From Cupriavidus lacunae (lineage in GTDB: Bacteria > Pseudomonadota > Gammaproteobacteria > Burkholderiales > Burkholderiaceae), in assembly GCF_003353055.1 (NCBI RefSeq), contig NZ_QKWJ01000017.1, positions 62,001 through 126,000 on the forward strand: a DNA stretch of 64,000 nt. The letters are read 5' to 3'. Below are positions 40,557 through 49,438 of the stretch, in pieces (within the stretch, counting starts at the first letter, position 1; every line of letters begins with the position of its first letter). Below the pieces are notes generated by a model. That model was not told the origin of the DNA, did not search any database, and saw only the letters and a list, made by a program, of their open reading frames with translations. The translations under genes were made by a program, and so were the position numbers.

Positions 40557-41345
40557 ATGGATCTGGGACTGCGCGGCAAGCATGCGCTGGTATGCGGCGC
40601 CAGCAAGGGCCTGGGCTTTGCCTGCGCCGACGCGCTGGCGGCCGAGGGCGTTGACGTAGTGATCGTGGCGCGCGGCGCCGAGGCGCTGGAGAAGGCCGCC
40701 GCCGGCCTGCGCGCGCGCCATGGCCGCCGCGTGATCGCGGTGGCGACCGACATCACCACGCCGGAAGGCCGCAAGGCGGCGCTCGACGCCGTGGCCAAGC
40801 TGGGCGACCTCGACATCCTGGTCAACAACGCCGGCGGCCCGCCGCCGGGCAACTTCCGCGACTGGGAGCGCAGCGACTGGCTGGCCGCGCTGGACGCCAA
40901 TATGCTGACCCCGATCGAGCTGATCAAGGCCACCGTCGACGGCATGATCGCGCGCAAGTGGGGCCGCATCATCAATATCACCAGCGGCGCGGTCAAGGCG
41001 CCGATCGACGTGCTGGGCCTGTCCAATGGCGCGCGCTCGGGCCTGACCGGCTTTGTCGCGGGCGTGGCGCGCGAAGTGGCGCAGCACGGCGTGACCGTCA
41101 ACAACCTGCTGCCGGGCCCGTTCAACACCGACCGCCTGCTCAAGACCATGGAAGGCGGCGCCAAGAAGGCCGGCCTGACCGTGGATGAGGTGGCCCAGCG
41201 CCGCGCCGCGGCGAACCCGTCGCGCCGTTTCGGCGAGCCGGCCGAGTTCGGCGCCACCTGCGCCTTCCTGTGCAGCCGCCATGCCGGCTACATCACCGGG
41301 CAGAACATCCTGCTCGACGGCGGCGCCTATCCGGGCACCTTCTGA
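40557..41345 (+). CDS. SDR-family protein lacking the usual Tyr/Lys pair
   Basis: A 262-residue short-chain dehydrogenase fold with the NAD(P) motif GASKGLG at about 14-20 and NNAG near 92. Ser143 of the catalytic centre is present, but the canonical Tyr-x3-Lys positions are Ser156 and Arg160 (LSNGARSG). The family with this SNxxR variant is usually labelled 3-oxoacyl-ACP reductase-like, but the changed residues make that activity doubtful. AAAGGAG precedes the ATG. Same strand and close spacing with mgsA and the quinone oxidoreductase suggest an operon. Confidence 0.87.
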   Translation: MDLGLRGKHALVCGASKGLGFACADALAAEGVDVVIVARGAEALEKAAAGLRARHGRRVIAVATDITTPEGRKAALDAVAKLGDLDILVNNAGGPPPGNFRDWERSDWLAALDANMLTPIELIKATVDGMIARKWGRIINITSGAVKAPIDVLGLSNGARSGLTGFVAGVAREVAQHGVTVNNLLPGPFNTDRLLKTMEGGAKKAGLTVDEVAQRRAAANPSRRFGEPAEFGATCAFLCSRHAGYITGQNILLDGGAYPGTF

Positions 41346-41402
41346 TCCTGCTGCCTGCTCTTGTTTCCTGACGTTCACCGACCCCGCAACAAGGAACCCC
41401 TG

Positions 41403-41795
41403 ATGACTCGCCCCCGCATCGCGCTGATCGCCCACGACCACAAGAAGGACGATATCGTCGCCTTCGCCACGCGCCACCGCGCCTTCCTTTCGCAGTGCGA
41501 GCTGCTGGCCACCGGCACCACCGGCGGGCGCCTGATCGACGAGGTCGGGCTGGAGGTGACGCGGATGCTGTCGGGGCCGTGGGGCGGCGACCTGCAGATC
41601 GGCGCGCAGCTGGCCGTAGGCGAGGTGCGCGCCGTGGTGTTCCTGCGCGACCCGATGACGCCGCAGCCGCACGAACCCGATATCAACGCGCTGGTGCGCG
41701 CCTGTGACGTGCACAACGTGCCGTGCGCCACCAACGTGGCCACCGCCGAGCTGTTGATTGCCGGGCTGACACGCGAGGCTGACGCCGGCAACTGA
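41403..41795 (+). CDS. mgsA: methylglyoxal synthase
   Basis: A 130-residue enzyme that converts dihydroxyacetone phosphate to methylglyoxal and phosphate, a bypass of lower glycolysis. Family features are [12 protein letters not shown] (His11), LATGTTGG (phosphate loop), [11 protein letters not shown] (Asp63), [15 protein letters not shown] (Asp83, His90) and [21 protein letters not shown] precedes the ATG. It sits between the SDR and the quinone oxidoreductase. Confidence 0.94.
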   Translation: MTRPRIALIAHDHKKDDIVAFATRHRAFLSQCELLATGTTGGRLIDEVGLEVTRMLSGPWGGDLQIGAQLAVGEVRAVVFLRDPMTPQPHEPDINALVRACDVHNVPCATNVATAELLIAGLTREADAGN

Positions 41796-41834
41796 ATTCC
41801 CATCGATGCAGCACCATAACGAGGAGCGACACAA

Positions 41835-42812
41835 ATGAGCAAAGCCATCCGGATCGAGCAGACCGGCGGTCCCGAAGTCATGCAGTGGGTCGATGTCGAA
41901 GTGGGTGATCCCGGCCCCGGCGAAGTGCGCGTGCGCCATGAGGCGGTGGGCCTGAACTACATCGATGTCTATTTCCGCACCGGGCTGTACAAGCAGCCGC
42001 TGCCGGGCGGGCTGGGCATGGAAGGCGCGGGCGTGGTCGAAGCGGTGGGCGAGGGCGTGCGCCACGTCGCCGTGGGGGACCGCGTCGCCTACGCCGGCCG
42101 CCCCAACGGCGCCTATGCGCAGGTGCGGGTGATGCCGGCCGATATCGTGGTGCGCCTGCCCGACGCGATCCCGTTCGACACCGCTGCGGCGATGATGCTG
42201 CAGGGCCTGACCGCGCAGTACCTGATCCGCGACAGCTACAAGGCGCAGCCGGGCGACACGGTGCTGCTGCATGCGGCCGCGGGCGGCGTTGGCCTGATTG
42301 CCAGCCAGTGGCTCAAGGCGCTGGGCGTGACTGTGATCGGCACTGTCGGCAGCGACGAGAAGGCCGAGCTGGCGCGCGCCAACGGCTGCGCCCACACCAT
42401 CGTCTACACGCGTGAGTCGTTCCTTGACCGCGTCAAGGAAATCACCAACGGCAAGGGTGTGGCGGCGGTCTATGACTCGATCGGCAAGGACACTTTCGAG
42501 GGCTCGCTCGACTGCCTGGCGCCGCGCGGCACCATGGTCAGCTTCGGCAATGCTTCGGGCCCGGTGCCGCCGTTCGATCTGTCGGTGCTGGGCAGCAAGG
42601 GGTCGCTGCGCCTGACGCGGCCGACGCTGATGACCTACGTGGTGCACCGCGAACTGCTGGAGCCGATGGTGGCCGACCTGTTCGACGCCGTGGCCACCGG
42701 CAAGGTGAAGATCGACATCCGCCAGCGCTATGCGCTGTCGGAGGTGGCGCAGGCGCACCGCGACCTGGAGTCGCGCAAGACCACCGGCTCGACCGTCCTG
42801 CTGCCGGACTGA
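41835..42812 (+). CDS. NADPH:quinone oxidoreductase, zeta-crystallin type
   Basis: A 325-residue zinc-free medium-chain dehydrogenase. The N-terminal GroES-like part has VGLNYIDVYFRTGLY and the cofactor domain has LHAAAGGVGLIASQWLKALG; both are typical of E. coli Qor, which reduces quinones by one electron with NADPH. No zinc-binding Cys set is present. GAGGAG lies 8-13 bases before the ATG. Last gene of the SDR-mgsA group, followed by a terminator. Confidence 0.9.
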   Translation: MSKAIRIEQTGGPEVMQWVDVEVGDPGPGEVRVRHEAVGLNYIDVYFRTGLYKQPLPGGLGMEGAGVVEAVGEGVRHVAVGDRVAYAGRPNGAYAQVRVMPADIVVRLPDAIPFDTAAAMMLQGLTAQYLIRDSYKAQPGDTVLLHAAAGGVGLIASQWLKALGVTVIGTVGSDEKAELARANGCAHTIVYTRESFLDRVKEITNGKGVAAVYDSIGKDTFEGSLDCLAPRGTMVSFGNASGPVPPFDLSVLGSKGSLRLTRPTLMTYVVHRELLEPMVADLFDAVATGKVKIDIRQRYALSEVAQAHRDLESRKTTGSTVLLPD

Positions 42813-42837
42813 CGCGGCTAGCGCTGCGCTGCAATGC

Positions 42838-42879
42838 AAAGCCCCCGGGGCAGCGTGGCTGCCACGGGGGCTTTGTGTT
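42838..42879. terminator. bidirectional-looking terminator between the quinone oxidoreductase and DUF1232 genes
   Basis: A long stem (AAAGCCCCC...GGGGGCTTT with inner GGCAGC/GCTGCC) is followed on the plus strand by a T-rich run. It lies between two convergent genes and the A-rich left flank makes it usable from the other side as well. Confidence 0.8.
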
Positions 42880-42894
42880 TTCTAACCGGCGGGA

Positions 42895-43188
42895 TCAGTG
42901 CGGCCTGACCGTGGTGGCCGTGGCCCGCGCTTCGGCCTGGCGCAGGATATGGGGCGGCAGGCGCTTGAGGATCAGGTGCACGACCAGCGGAATCAGGACG
43001 ACGTCATCCACGATGCCAAGGCCGGCGATGAAGTCGGGAATCAGGTCGATCGGCGAAATCGCATAGAGCAGCAGCCCGAGGGCGGCCGGCTTCAGCCACG
43101 GCGGCGCATCCGGATGGCGCAGGGCGTACCAGAACAGGCCGCCGTCGCGGCGCACCAGCGTCAACAGGGCCGAAAATCGCTTCCACAT
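42895..43188 (-). CDS. YkvA-family (DUF1232) membrane protein
   Basis: A 97-residue protein with the DUF1232 hallmark YAISPIDLIPDFIAGLGIVDDV spread over residues about 42-63, flanked by hydrophobic helices. Members are small inner-membrane proteins without an assigned function. The ATG at 43188 has AGGAGG-type sequence (GAGGCC/AAGGAGG) upstream. Monocistronic, convergent with the quinone oxidoreductase. Confidence 0.88.
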   Translation of the reverse strand: MWKRFSALLTLVRRDGGLFWYALRHPDAPPWLKPAALGLLLYAISPIDLIPDFIAGLGIVDDVVLIPLVVHLILKRLPPHILRQAEARATATTVRPH

Positions 43189-43402
43189 GAGAGGCCTCCT
43201 TCACATTGCGGGCGCCGGTGACTGGCGCATGCACAGATAGGTTGGGCAGTTATCGGCGGCTTCAAGTTCCGCAAGGTGGATGCGGTGCGGGGAGGGTGCC
43301 CGGAACGGGCGGCAGGGCGGGGGATTGTGGCGATTCCGCCCCCGCGCGTGGCGGGGACGGGCGCCGCGCACCGGCCATGGCGCGCGGCTGGCTGCGTGGC
43401 GA

Positions 43403-44548
43403 TCAGCCCGGGATCTTCCCTTCCACGCCTTCGACGTAGAACTTGATGCCATGCAGGAAGCCATCGTCGGCAACCTGGTCCTTGGCGAGCTGTTCCTTGC
43501 CGGTGTTGTCCTTGATCGGACCCTTCCAGATCGGCGCGGTGCCGTCGATCACGCCCTTGCGGCGCTCTTCGACCAGCTTCTTCGCGTCTTCAGGCACGAC
43601 GGGGTTGAAGTCCTTCAGGTCGATCATGCCTTCCTTCAGGCCCCACCACGTGGTGTTGTTCTTCCACTGCTTGTTCAGCACGTCTTCGACCACCTTGTTG
43701 TAGTAGACGCCCCACGAGATTTCCGAGGCGGCCAGGTGGGCCTTCTCGCCGAACTTGCTCATATTGCTGTCCCAGCCGAAGGCGTACACACCCTTCTCCT
43801 GCGCGGTCTGCACCACGGCGGCGGAGTCGGTGTTCTGCATCAGCATGTCCACGCCCTGGCCGATCAGGGTGGTGGCGGCTTCACGCTCCTTGCCCGGATC
43901 GAACCACTTGTTGACCCACACCACCTTCACGGTGGCCTTGGGGTTGACGCTGCGCGCGCCCAGCGTGAACGAGTCGATATTGCGGATCACCTCGGGAATG
44001 GGCACCGATGCCACCACGCCCATCTTGCCGGTCTTGCTCATCTTGCCCGCCACCACGCCAGCCAGGTACGCGCCTTCATAGGTGCGCACGTCGTACTGGG
44101 CCAGGTTCTCGGCGGTCTTGAAGCCGGTGGCGTGCTCGAACTTCACGTCCGGGAATTCCTTGGCGACCTTGAGCATCGACTCCATGTAGCCGAAGGTGGT
44201 GCCGAAGATCAGCTTGTTGCCCTGGCTGGCCAGGTCGCGGAACACGCGCTCGGCATCGGCGGCGGATTCGGGCACGTTCTCGACGAAGGTGGTCTTGACC
44301 TTGTCGCCGAACTTCGCTTCCACGGCCTTGCGGCCGGCATCGTGCGCGTAGGTCCAGCCGGCGTCGCCCACCGGCCCGATGTAGACGAAGGCGACCTTGA
44401 GCGGTTCGGCCTTCTGCTCGGCAGCGGGCGCGGCGGCCGGGGCCGCCGTCTCGGCAGGCTTCTCGGCTTCCTTCTTGCCGCAGCCGGCCAGGGCCAGCAC
44501 GGCGGTGGCGGCGAGTGCCGCCAGGGTCTTCCTGCGCGTGACGATCAT
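43403..44548 (-). CDS. BMP-family ABC transporter substrate-binding lipoprotein (nucleoside/purine type)
   Basis: A 381-residue basic membrane protein (BMP/Med) family binding protein. The lipobox LALAGC gives lipidated Cys23, followed by a Lys/Glu/Ala-rich linker and the domain start VAFVYIGPVGDAGWTYAHD. Relatives bind nucleosides or purines, and the three genes upstream encode the matching permeases and ATPase. It is the last gene of that operon, 54 bases after the second permease. The exact ligand cannot be read. Confidence 0.92.
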   Translation of the reverse strand: MIVTRRKTLAALAATAVLALAGCGKKEAEKPAETAAPAAAPAAEQKAEPLKVAFVYIGPVGDAGWTYAHDAGRKAVEAKFGDKVKTTFVENVPESAADAERVFRDLASQGNKLIFGTTFGYMESMLKVAKEFPDVKFEHATGFKTAENLAQYDVRTYEGAYLAGVVAGKMSKTGKMGVVASVPIPEVIRNIDSFTLGARSVNPKATVKVVWVNKWFDPGKEREAATTLIGQGVDMLMQNTDSAAVVQTAQEKGVYAFGWDSNMSKFGEKAHLAASEISWGVYYNKVVEDVLNKQWKNNTTWWGLKEGMIDLKDFNPVVPEDAKKLVEERRKGVIDGTAPIWKGPIKDNTGKEQLAKDQVADDGFLHGIKFYVEGVEGKIPG

Positions 44549-44602
44549 GATTTCTCCTTGTGTGAATTGTTGGTAGCTCAGGGATTTCCGTCAGAAAAAC
44601 GA

Positions 44603-45523
44603 TCAGGCATTGCCCGGGCGGAACGGCTTGCCCAGCGATGCCGGCATGTTCAGGCGAATCCAGGCCGGGTTGCGCGAGATCAGCGCCAGCACCACGATGG
44701 TGGCCGCGTAAGGCAGCATCGACAGGAACTGCGACGGCACCGATACGCCAATGCCCTGCAGGTAGAACTGCAGGATGGTCACGCCGCCGAACAGCCACGC
44801 GCCCACCAGCACGCGGCCCGGACGCCAGGTGGCAAAGGTGGTCAGCGCCAGCGCAATCCAGCCGCGCCCGGCGACCAGGTTCTCGACCCACATCGGCGTG
44901 TACACCAGCGACAGGTAGGCGCCCGCCAGCCCGCAGCAAGCGCCGCCGAACAGCAGCGCGGCAAAGCGGATGGTGCGCACCGGGTAGCCCAGCGCGTGCG
45001 CCGACTCCGGCGATTCACCAATCGCGCGCAGCGTCAGCCCCGCGCGCGTGCGGAACAGGAACCACATGATGGCAAAGCACAGCAGCAGGCTGAAATACAC
45101 CATCCAGTGATGCTGGAAGAAGGCCGGGCCGACGAAGGGCAGGTCGGCCAGGCCGGGCACGGCCTTGGCCTGCGCCGGCATGGCAAAGCCGACAAAGCGC
45201 TGGCCCATGAAGGCCGACAGGCCGGTGCCGAAGATCGACAGCGCCAGGCCGGTGGCGACCTGGTTGGTGGCCAGCACCAGCGCCAGCCACGAGAACAGCG
45301 TGGCCATCAGCATGCCGGCGAGCGCGCCGGCGGCAAAGCCGAGCAGCGGCGACTGGGTCTGGTAGCCGACCATGAAGCCGGCCACCGCGGCGACCAGCAT
45401 CATGCCTTCGGCGCCCAGGTTGAGCACGCCGGAGCGCTCGTTGATCAGCAGGCCCAGCGCGGCCAGCAGCAGCGGCGTGCCGGCATTGATGGCAGTGGCA
45501 ATGAGGGGAGCAAGTTGTTCCAT
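44603..45523 (-). CDS. ABC transporter permease (BMP/nucleoside type, second subunit)
   Basis: A 306-residue BPD_transp_2-family permease with eight to nine predicted helices. ERSGVLNLGAEGMMLVAA near residue 29 and the cytoplasmic coupling segment RAIGESPESAHALGYPV near 190 are typical of the RbsC/YufQ group. It forms the membrane channel with the gene just upstream. Third gene of the operon. Confidence 0.92.
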   Translation of the reverse strand: MEQLAPLIATAINAGTPLLLAALGLLINERSGVLNLGAEGMMLVAAVAGFMVGYQTQSPLLGFAAGALAGMLMATLFSWLALVLATNQVATGLALSIFGTGLSAFMGQRFVGFAMPAQAKAVPGLADLPFVGPAFFQHHWMVYFSLLLCFAIMWFLFRTRAGLTLRAIGESPESAHALGYPVRTIRFAALLFGGACCGLAGAYLSLVYTPMWVENLVAGRGWIALALTTFATWRPGRVLVGAWLFGGVTILQFYLQGIGVSVPSQFLSMLPYAATIVVLALISRNPAWIRLNMPASLGKPFRPGNA

Positions 45524-45541
45524 ATTGTTCTTTTGCTCCGC

Positions 45542-46651
45542 TCAGGCTGCCGTGGCACGCCAGCGCAGGCGGTTTTCGATCAGGGTGTCGCAGGCCAGCA
45601 GGAAAAACAGCAGCATGCCCTGGAACACCCAGCCAATGGCTGACGGCAGGCCCAGCCGCGACTGCGCCATCTCGCCGCCGATATAGAACAGCGACATCAT
45701 GATGCCGCCGAAGACGGTGCCGACCGGATGCAGGCGCCCCACGAAGGCGACGATGATGGCGGTGAAGCCATAGCCCGGCGAGATCGACGGCAGCAGCTGG
45801 CCGATCGGGCCGGTGACTTCGAACGCGCCCGCCAGGCCCGCGGTGGCGCCCGAGATCAGCAGCGCGTTCCACAGCGCGCTGCGCGCCGAGAAGCCGGCGT
45901 AGCGCGCCGCCGCCGGCGCGGTGCCGCCGACCTGCAGGCGGTAGCCGGCAAAGCTGCGGAACACGAACACGGTCATCACCGCCACCAGCACCAGCATCAC
46001 CACAAAGCCGGCATGCAGGCGCGAGCCCGACATCAGGTTGGGCAGCAGGTACTCGGACGAGAATACCTTCGATTGCGGGAAGTTCATGCCGTTGGGATCC
46101 TTCAGCGGCCCGTTGACCACCCACAGCAGCAGCTGCTGCGCGATATAGGTGAGCATCAGCGAGACCAGGATCTCGTTGGCGTTGAACCTGTCCTTGAGCA
46201 CCGCCGTGAGCGAGGCCCACAGCATGCCGCCGATCATGCCGGCCAGCGAGGCCAGCACCAGCACCACGGTGCCGTTCACGGCCTGGCCCGGCACATCGAA
46301 AACCAGCACAGTGGCGCCCGCGAAGATGCCGCCGGCAATCAGCTGTCCGTCGGCGCCAATGTTCCACACGTTGGCGCGATAGCAAACCGACAGGCCGAGC
46401 GCGCACAGCGCCAGCGGCACGGTCTTGAGCAGCACCTCGCCAATGGCGCGCTTGTCGCGCAGCGGATCGGCCAGGAAGACCTTGAGCGCGGCCACGGGGT
46501 CCTTGCCGAGCACCAGGAACAGCAGCGCGCCGAACAAGAGCGTCAGCGCCAGCGCGATCACCGGCGAGGCATAGGCCATGGCGCGCGAGGGCAGGCCGCG
46601 CGGCGCCAGGGAGAGGGGGGAGCGGGGCAGCAGGTGTCGCAACTCAGCCAT
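45542..46651 (-). CDS. ABC transporter permease (BMP/nucleoside type, first subunit)
   Basis: A 369-residue YufP-type permease of the BPD_transp_2 family. CYRANVWNIGADGQLIAGG and AGFSARSALWNALLISGATAG are typical segments, and a hydrophobic N-terminal helix follows a 30-residue basic leader. The ATG at 46651 overlaps the end of the ATPase gene by 8 bases, supporting translational coupling. It pairs with the second permease 18 bases downstream. Confidence 0.9.
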   Translation of the reverse strand: MAELRHLLPRSPLSLAPRGLPSRAMAYASPVIALALTLLFGALLFLVLGKDPVAALKVFLADPLRDKRAIGEVLLKTVPLALCALGLSVCYRANVWNIGADGQLIAGGIFAGATVLVFDVPGQAVNGTVVLVLASLAGMIGGMLWASLTAVLKDRFNANEILVSLMLTYIAQQLLLWVVNGPLKDPNGMNFPQSKVFSSEYLLPNLMSGSRLHAGFVVMLVLVAVMTVFVFRSFAGYRLQVGGTAPAAARYAGFSARSALWNALLISGATAGLAGAFEVTGPIGQLLPSISPGYGFTAIIVAFVGRLHPVGTVFGGIMMSLFYIGGEMAQSRLGLPSAIGWVFQGMLLFFLLACDTLIENRLRWRATAA

Positions 46652-48206
46652 GGCTTGCCACCTCCGCGCCGGCATGCGCCTGGGCAGGTCCGCCTTCCCA
46701 TAGTCCGCTCATCCACAGGCCGACCTGCTCGCGCGTGGCGGTCTCGGTCGGCACCGAGGGCGACAGCCGGCCCTTGGCGATCACGTGCAGCCGGTCGCAG
46801 ATCGCGAACAGCTCGTCGAGCTCTTCCGACACCACCAGGATGGCGCAGCCGGTGGCCTTCAGCGCCAGGATCTCGTTGTGGATCTGCGCCGCGGCGCCCA
46901 CGTCCACGCCCCAGGTCGGTTGTGCCACGATCAGTACCTTCGGGCCGCTCTCGATCTCGCGGCCGACAATGAATTTCTGCAGGTTGCCGCCCGACAGGCT
47001 GCGCGCCAGCGCGTCCGGCCCGCTGGCCTTGACGCGGAAACGGTTGATCACCGCCGCGGCCAGGCCGGTGGCGGCCTTGGGCGAGATCATGCCTTGCCGC
47101 ACATAGGGCGGCGTCTGATGCGATAACAGAACGTTGGTGGCCAGGCTCATGCCAGGCACCGCGCCGCGGCCCAGGCGTTCTTCCGGCACGAAGGCCAGGC
47201 CCGCGCGGCGGCGCTGGCGCGCATCGGCGCGGCCGACCGGTTTGCCGCCCAGCTGCACGGACATATGGTCCGCGCGCGTGTCCTCGCCCGAGAGCGCGGC
47301 CAGCATTTCCTGCTGCCCGTTGCCGGATACGCCGGCAATGCCGACGATCTCGCCGGCGTGGACATCCAGCGAGATCCGGCTCAGCTCGGTGGCGAACGCA
47401 TGCGCGCGCGGCAGCGACAGGTCCTGCACGCTGAGCCGCACCGGGCCGCGTTCCGCTGCCACGCGTGTTTCGCGCGGCGGTTCGCCGCCGATCATCAGCC
47501 GCGACAGCGACGCCGCGGTTTCCTGGCGCGGATCGCACACGCCGGTGACCTTGCCCATGCGCATCACGGTGGCGTGATGGCACAGCGCGCGGATCTCGTC
47601 GAGCTTGTGGCTGATGTAGAGGATGCTGGTGCCTTCGGCGGCCAGCTGGCGCAGCGTGACGAAGAGTGTTTCTACCGCCTGCGGTGTCAGCACCGAGGTG
47701 GGCTCGTCCAGGATCAGCAGTTGCGGATCGGCCAGCAGCGCGCGCACGATCTCCACGCGCTGGCGCTCGCCGACCGAGAGCGTATGCACATGACGGTTGG
47801 GCTCCAGCGGCAGGCCGTAGCGTTCGGCGGTGGAGCGGATGCGTTCGGCCAGCTGCTTCATGTTGCCTTGCTGTGCGGCGGGCAGGCCGAGTGCGATGTT
47901 CTCGGTCACGGTCAGCGTGTCGAACAGCGAGAAATGCTGGAACACCATGGCGATGCCCAGGTTGCGGGCATCGTGCGGGCTGTTGATGGTTACCGGCGCC
48001 CCGTTGAAGTGCATCTCGCCGGCATCCGGACGGACCGCGCCAAAGATAATCTTCATCAGGGTGGACTTGCCTGCGCCGTTTTCACCCAGCACGGCATGGA
48101 TCTCGCCGGGTGCGACGCTGAGGCTGACGTCGTCATTGGCGACGACGCCCGGGTAGCGCTTGCTGATATGGGCCAGCGCCAGCCTGGGGGGGAGTTGTGA
48201 TGTCAC
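46644..48206 (-). CDS. ABC transporter ATPase with two nucleotide-binding domains (BMP/nucleoside type)
   Basis: A 520-residue RbsA/YufO-like protein with two ATPase halves. The first has GENGAGKST, LSVGERQRVEI and LLILDEPTSVL. The second, from about residue 260, has a weaker Walker A (GVSGNGQQEML), LSGGNLQKFIVGRE and VLIVAQPTWGVDVGA, the usual asymmetry in this family. It powers import through the two permeases. The start is taken as the GTG at 48206 (normal family length); no clear ribosome binding site. First gene of the four-gene operon. Confidence 0.9.
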   Translation of the reverse strand: MTSQLPPRLALAHISKRYPGVVANDDVSLSVAPGEIHAVLGENGAGKSTLMKIIFGAVRPDAGEMHFNGAPVTINSPHDARNLGIAMVFQHFSLFDTLTVTENIALGLPAAQQGNMKQLAERIRSTAERYGLPLEPNRHVHTLSVGERQRVEIVRALLADPQLLILDEPTSVLTPQAVETLFVTLRQLAAEGTSILYISHKLDEIRALCHHATVMRMGKVTGVCDPRQETAASLSRLMIGGEPPRETRVAAERGPVRLSVQDLSLPRAHAFATELSRISLDVHAGEIVGIAGVSGNGQQEMLAALSGEDTRADHMSVQLGGKPVGRADARQRRRAGLAFVPEERLGRGAVPGMSLATNVLLSHQTPPYVRQGMISPKAATGLAAAVINRFRVKASGPDALARSLSGGNLQKFIVGREIESGPKVLIVAQPTWGVDVGAAAQIHNEILALKATGCAILVVSEELDELFAICDRLHVIAKGRLSPSVPTETATREQVGLWMSGLWEGGPAQAHAGAEVASHG

Positions 48207-48508
48207 TGAGGCGGCTCGGGTTGTTGTGGTGGCAGCAACGTGGGATGAGTCAGATGCGCGGCAGTGCGTGGCGCAGCATCGCCGCGACGCATTGCAGCAT
48301 TCATCATGGTCTGGTGATGCCCGATATTTGTGATGAATTATATAAGTGACAGGGGGCCGGACGGGCCGAATCCGGCGACTTTCCAGTCCCTGCAACGGTC
48401 TGGGGGTGGTTGCAAGTCGCGTGCCGACCACAGCACGAAAAAAAAAGCCGCCGGCTCCTTATGGAGCCAGCGGCTGGTACTGGCACTGCGGCAGCGAGCG
48501 GCCAGGGG
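48207..48508. other. gap between the ABC ATPase and pirin genes
   Basis: Besides the pirin terminator at 48438-48475, the region holds a TATAAT on the minus strand (48337-48342), a possible -10 for the nucleoside ABC operon with a leader of about 125 bases. No convincing -35 was found, and no known riboswitch fold was recognised. Confidence 0.4.
48438..48475 (-). terminator. rho-independent terminator of the pirin gene
   Basis: On the minus strand a 13-bp stem (AGCCGC-T-GGCTCC paired with GGAGCC-G-GCGGCT) and ATAA loop is followed by nine or ten T residues, 34 bases after the pirin stop. Confidence 0.9.
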
Positions 48509-49438
48509 TCAGGCGCCGGTGGCCGCGGCGCTGGTGGCAAAGCGCCCCTCGCGGAAGTCCGCCAGCGTCTGGTAGATCTGATCCTGCGTGTTCATCACGA
48601 ACGGGCCGTACTGCGCGATCGGCTCGTTCAGCGGCTGGCCGGCGATCAGCAGGAAGCGCGCGTCGGCCTCGGCCTTGACGATGACGCCGTCAGACTGGCC
48701 GGCGTTGTCCAGCACGCCCATGCGCTGGGCCTCGACCACGGCGCGGTCGCCGCCGCTCCCGACCGAGACTTCGCCCCGGTACACGTAGATGAACGCGTTG
48801 TGCCCGGCCGGCAGCGCCTGCGCAAAGGTCTGGCCGGCCGGCAGGTGCACGTCCAGGTAGACCGGCTCGGTCACCGGGCGCGTGATCGTGCCGGCTACGC
48901 CGTGCGTGGCGCCCGCCAGCACGCGCACCGCGCCGCCGTTTTCAAGCGCCACCGTCGGGATCTCGGCGGCAGGCAGGTCGCGGTACCACGGCGCGGTCAT
49001 CTTGTCCGCGGCCGGCAGGTTCAGCCACAGTTGGAAACCTTCCATGCGGCCGTCTTCCTGCTCGGGCATTTCCGAGTGGATCACGCCGGCGCCCGCCACC
49101 ATCCACTGCGCGCCGCCGTTCTGCAGCAGGCCCTCGTTGCCGGCGCTGTCGCGATGGCGCATGCGCCCGGCCAGCATGTAGGTGATGGTCTCGAAGCCGC
49201 GGTGCGGGTGATCGGGGAAGCCGCCGATGTAGTCGTCCTTGCTGTCGGTGCCGAAGGCATCGAGCATCAGGAACGGGTCCAGCCGGCGCTGCAGGCTCTG
49301 CGTCAGCACGCGGGTCAGCTTGACGCCGGCGCCGTCCGAGGTGGCGATGCCCCGCACGACGCGGTCCACGGTGCGCGACCGCTGCACGGTCTCAGTGGCG
49401 GCGGCGGGAACGGTGGCGAGGGTGGTACGGGTGTCCAT
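48509..49438 (-). CDS. pirin-family protein
   Basis: A 309-residue bicupin. The metal-binding residues of the N-terminal cupin are present: His77 and His79 (DHPHRGFET), His121 and Glu123 (VIHSEMP). Bacterial pirins include quercetin 2,3-dioxygenases and regulators of pyruvate dehydrogenase, so the activity here is open. The ATG at 49438 has CAGGAG about 9 bases upstream. Monocistronic with its own terminator. Confidence 0.92.
   Translation of the reverse strand: MDTRTTLATVPAAATETVQRSRTVDRVVRGIATSDGAGVKLTRVLTQSLQRRLDPFLMLDAFGTDSKDDYIGGFPDHPHRGFETITYMLAGRMRHRDSAGNEGLLQNGGAQWMVAGAGVIHSEMPEQEDGRMEGFQLWLNLPAADKMTAPWYRDLPAAEIPTVALENGGAVRVLAGATHGVAGTITRPVTEPVYLDVHLPAGQTFAQALPAGHNAFIYVYRGEVSVGSGGDRAVVEAQRMGVLDNAGQSDGVIVKAEADARFLLIAGQPLNEPIAQYGPFVMNTQDQIYQTLADFREGRFATSAAATGA

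Noticed and set aside
43280-45643. A 787-codon plus-strand frame over the BMP transporter genes
   Set aside because: Antisense shadow; the minus strand encodes clearly recognisable transporter proteins.
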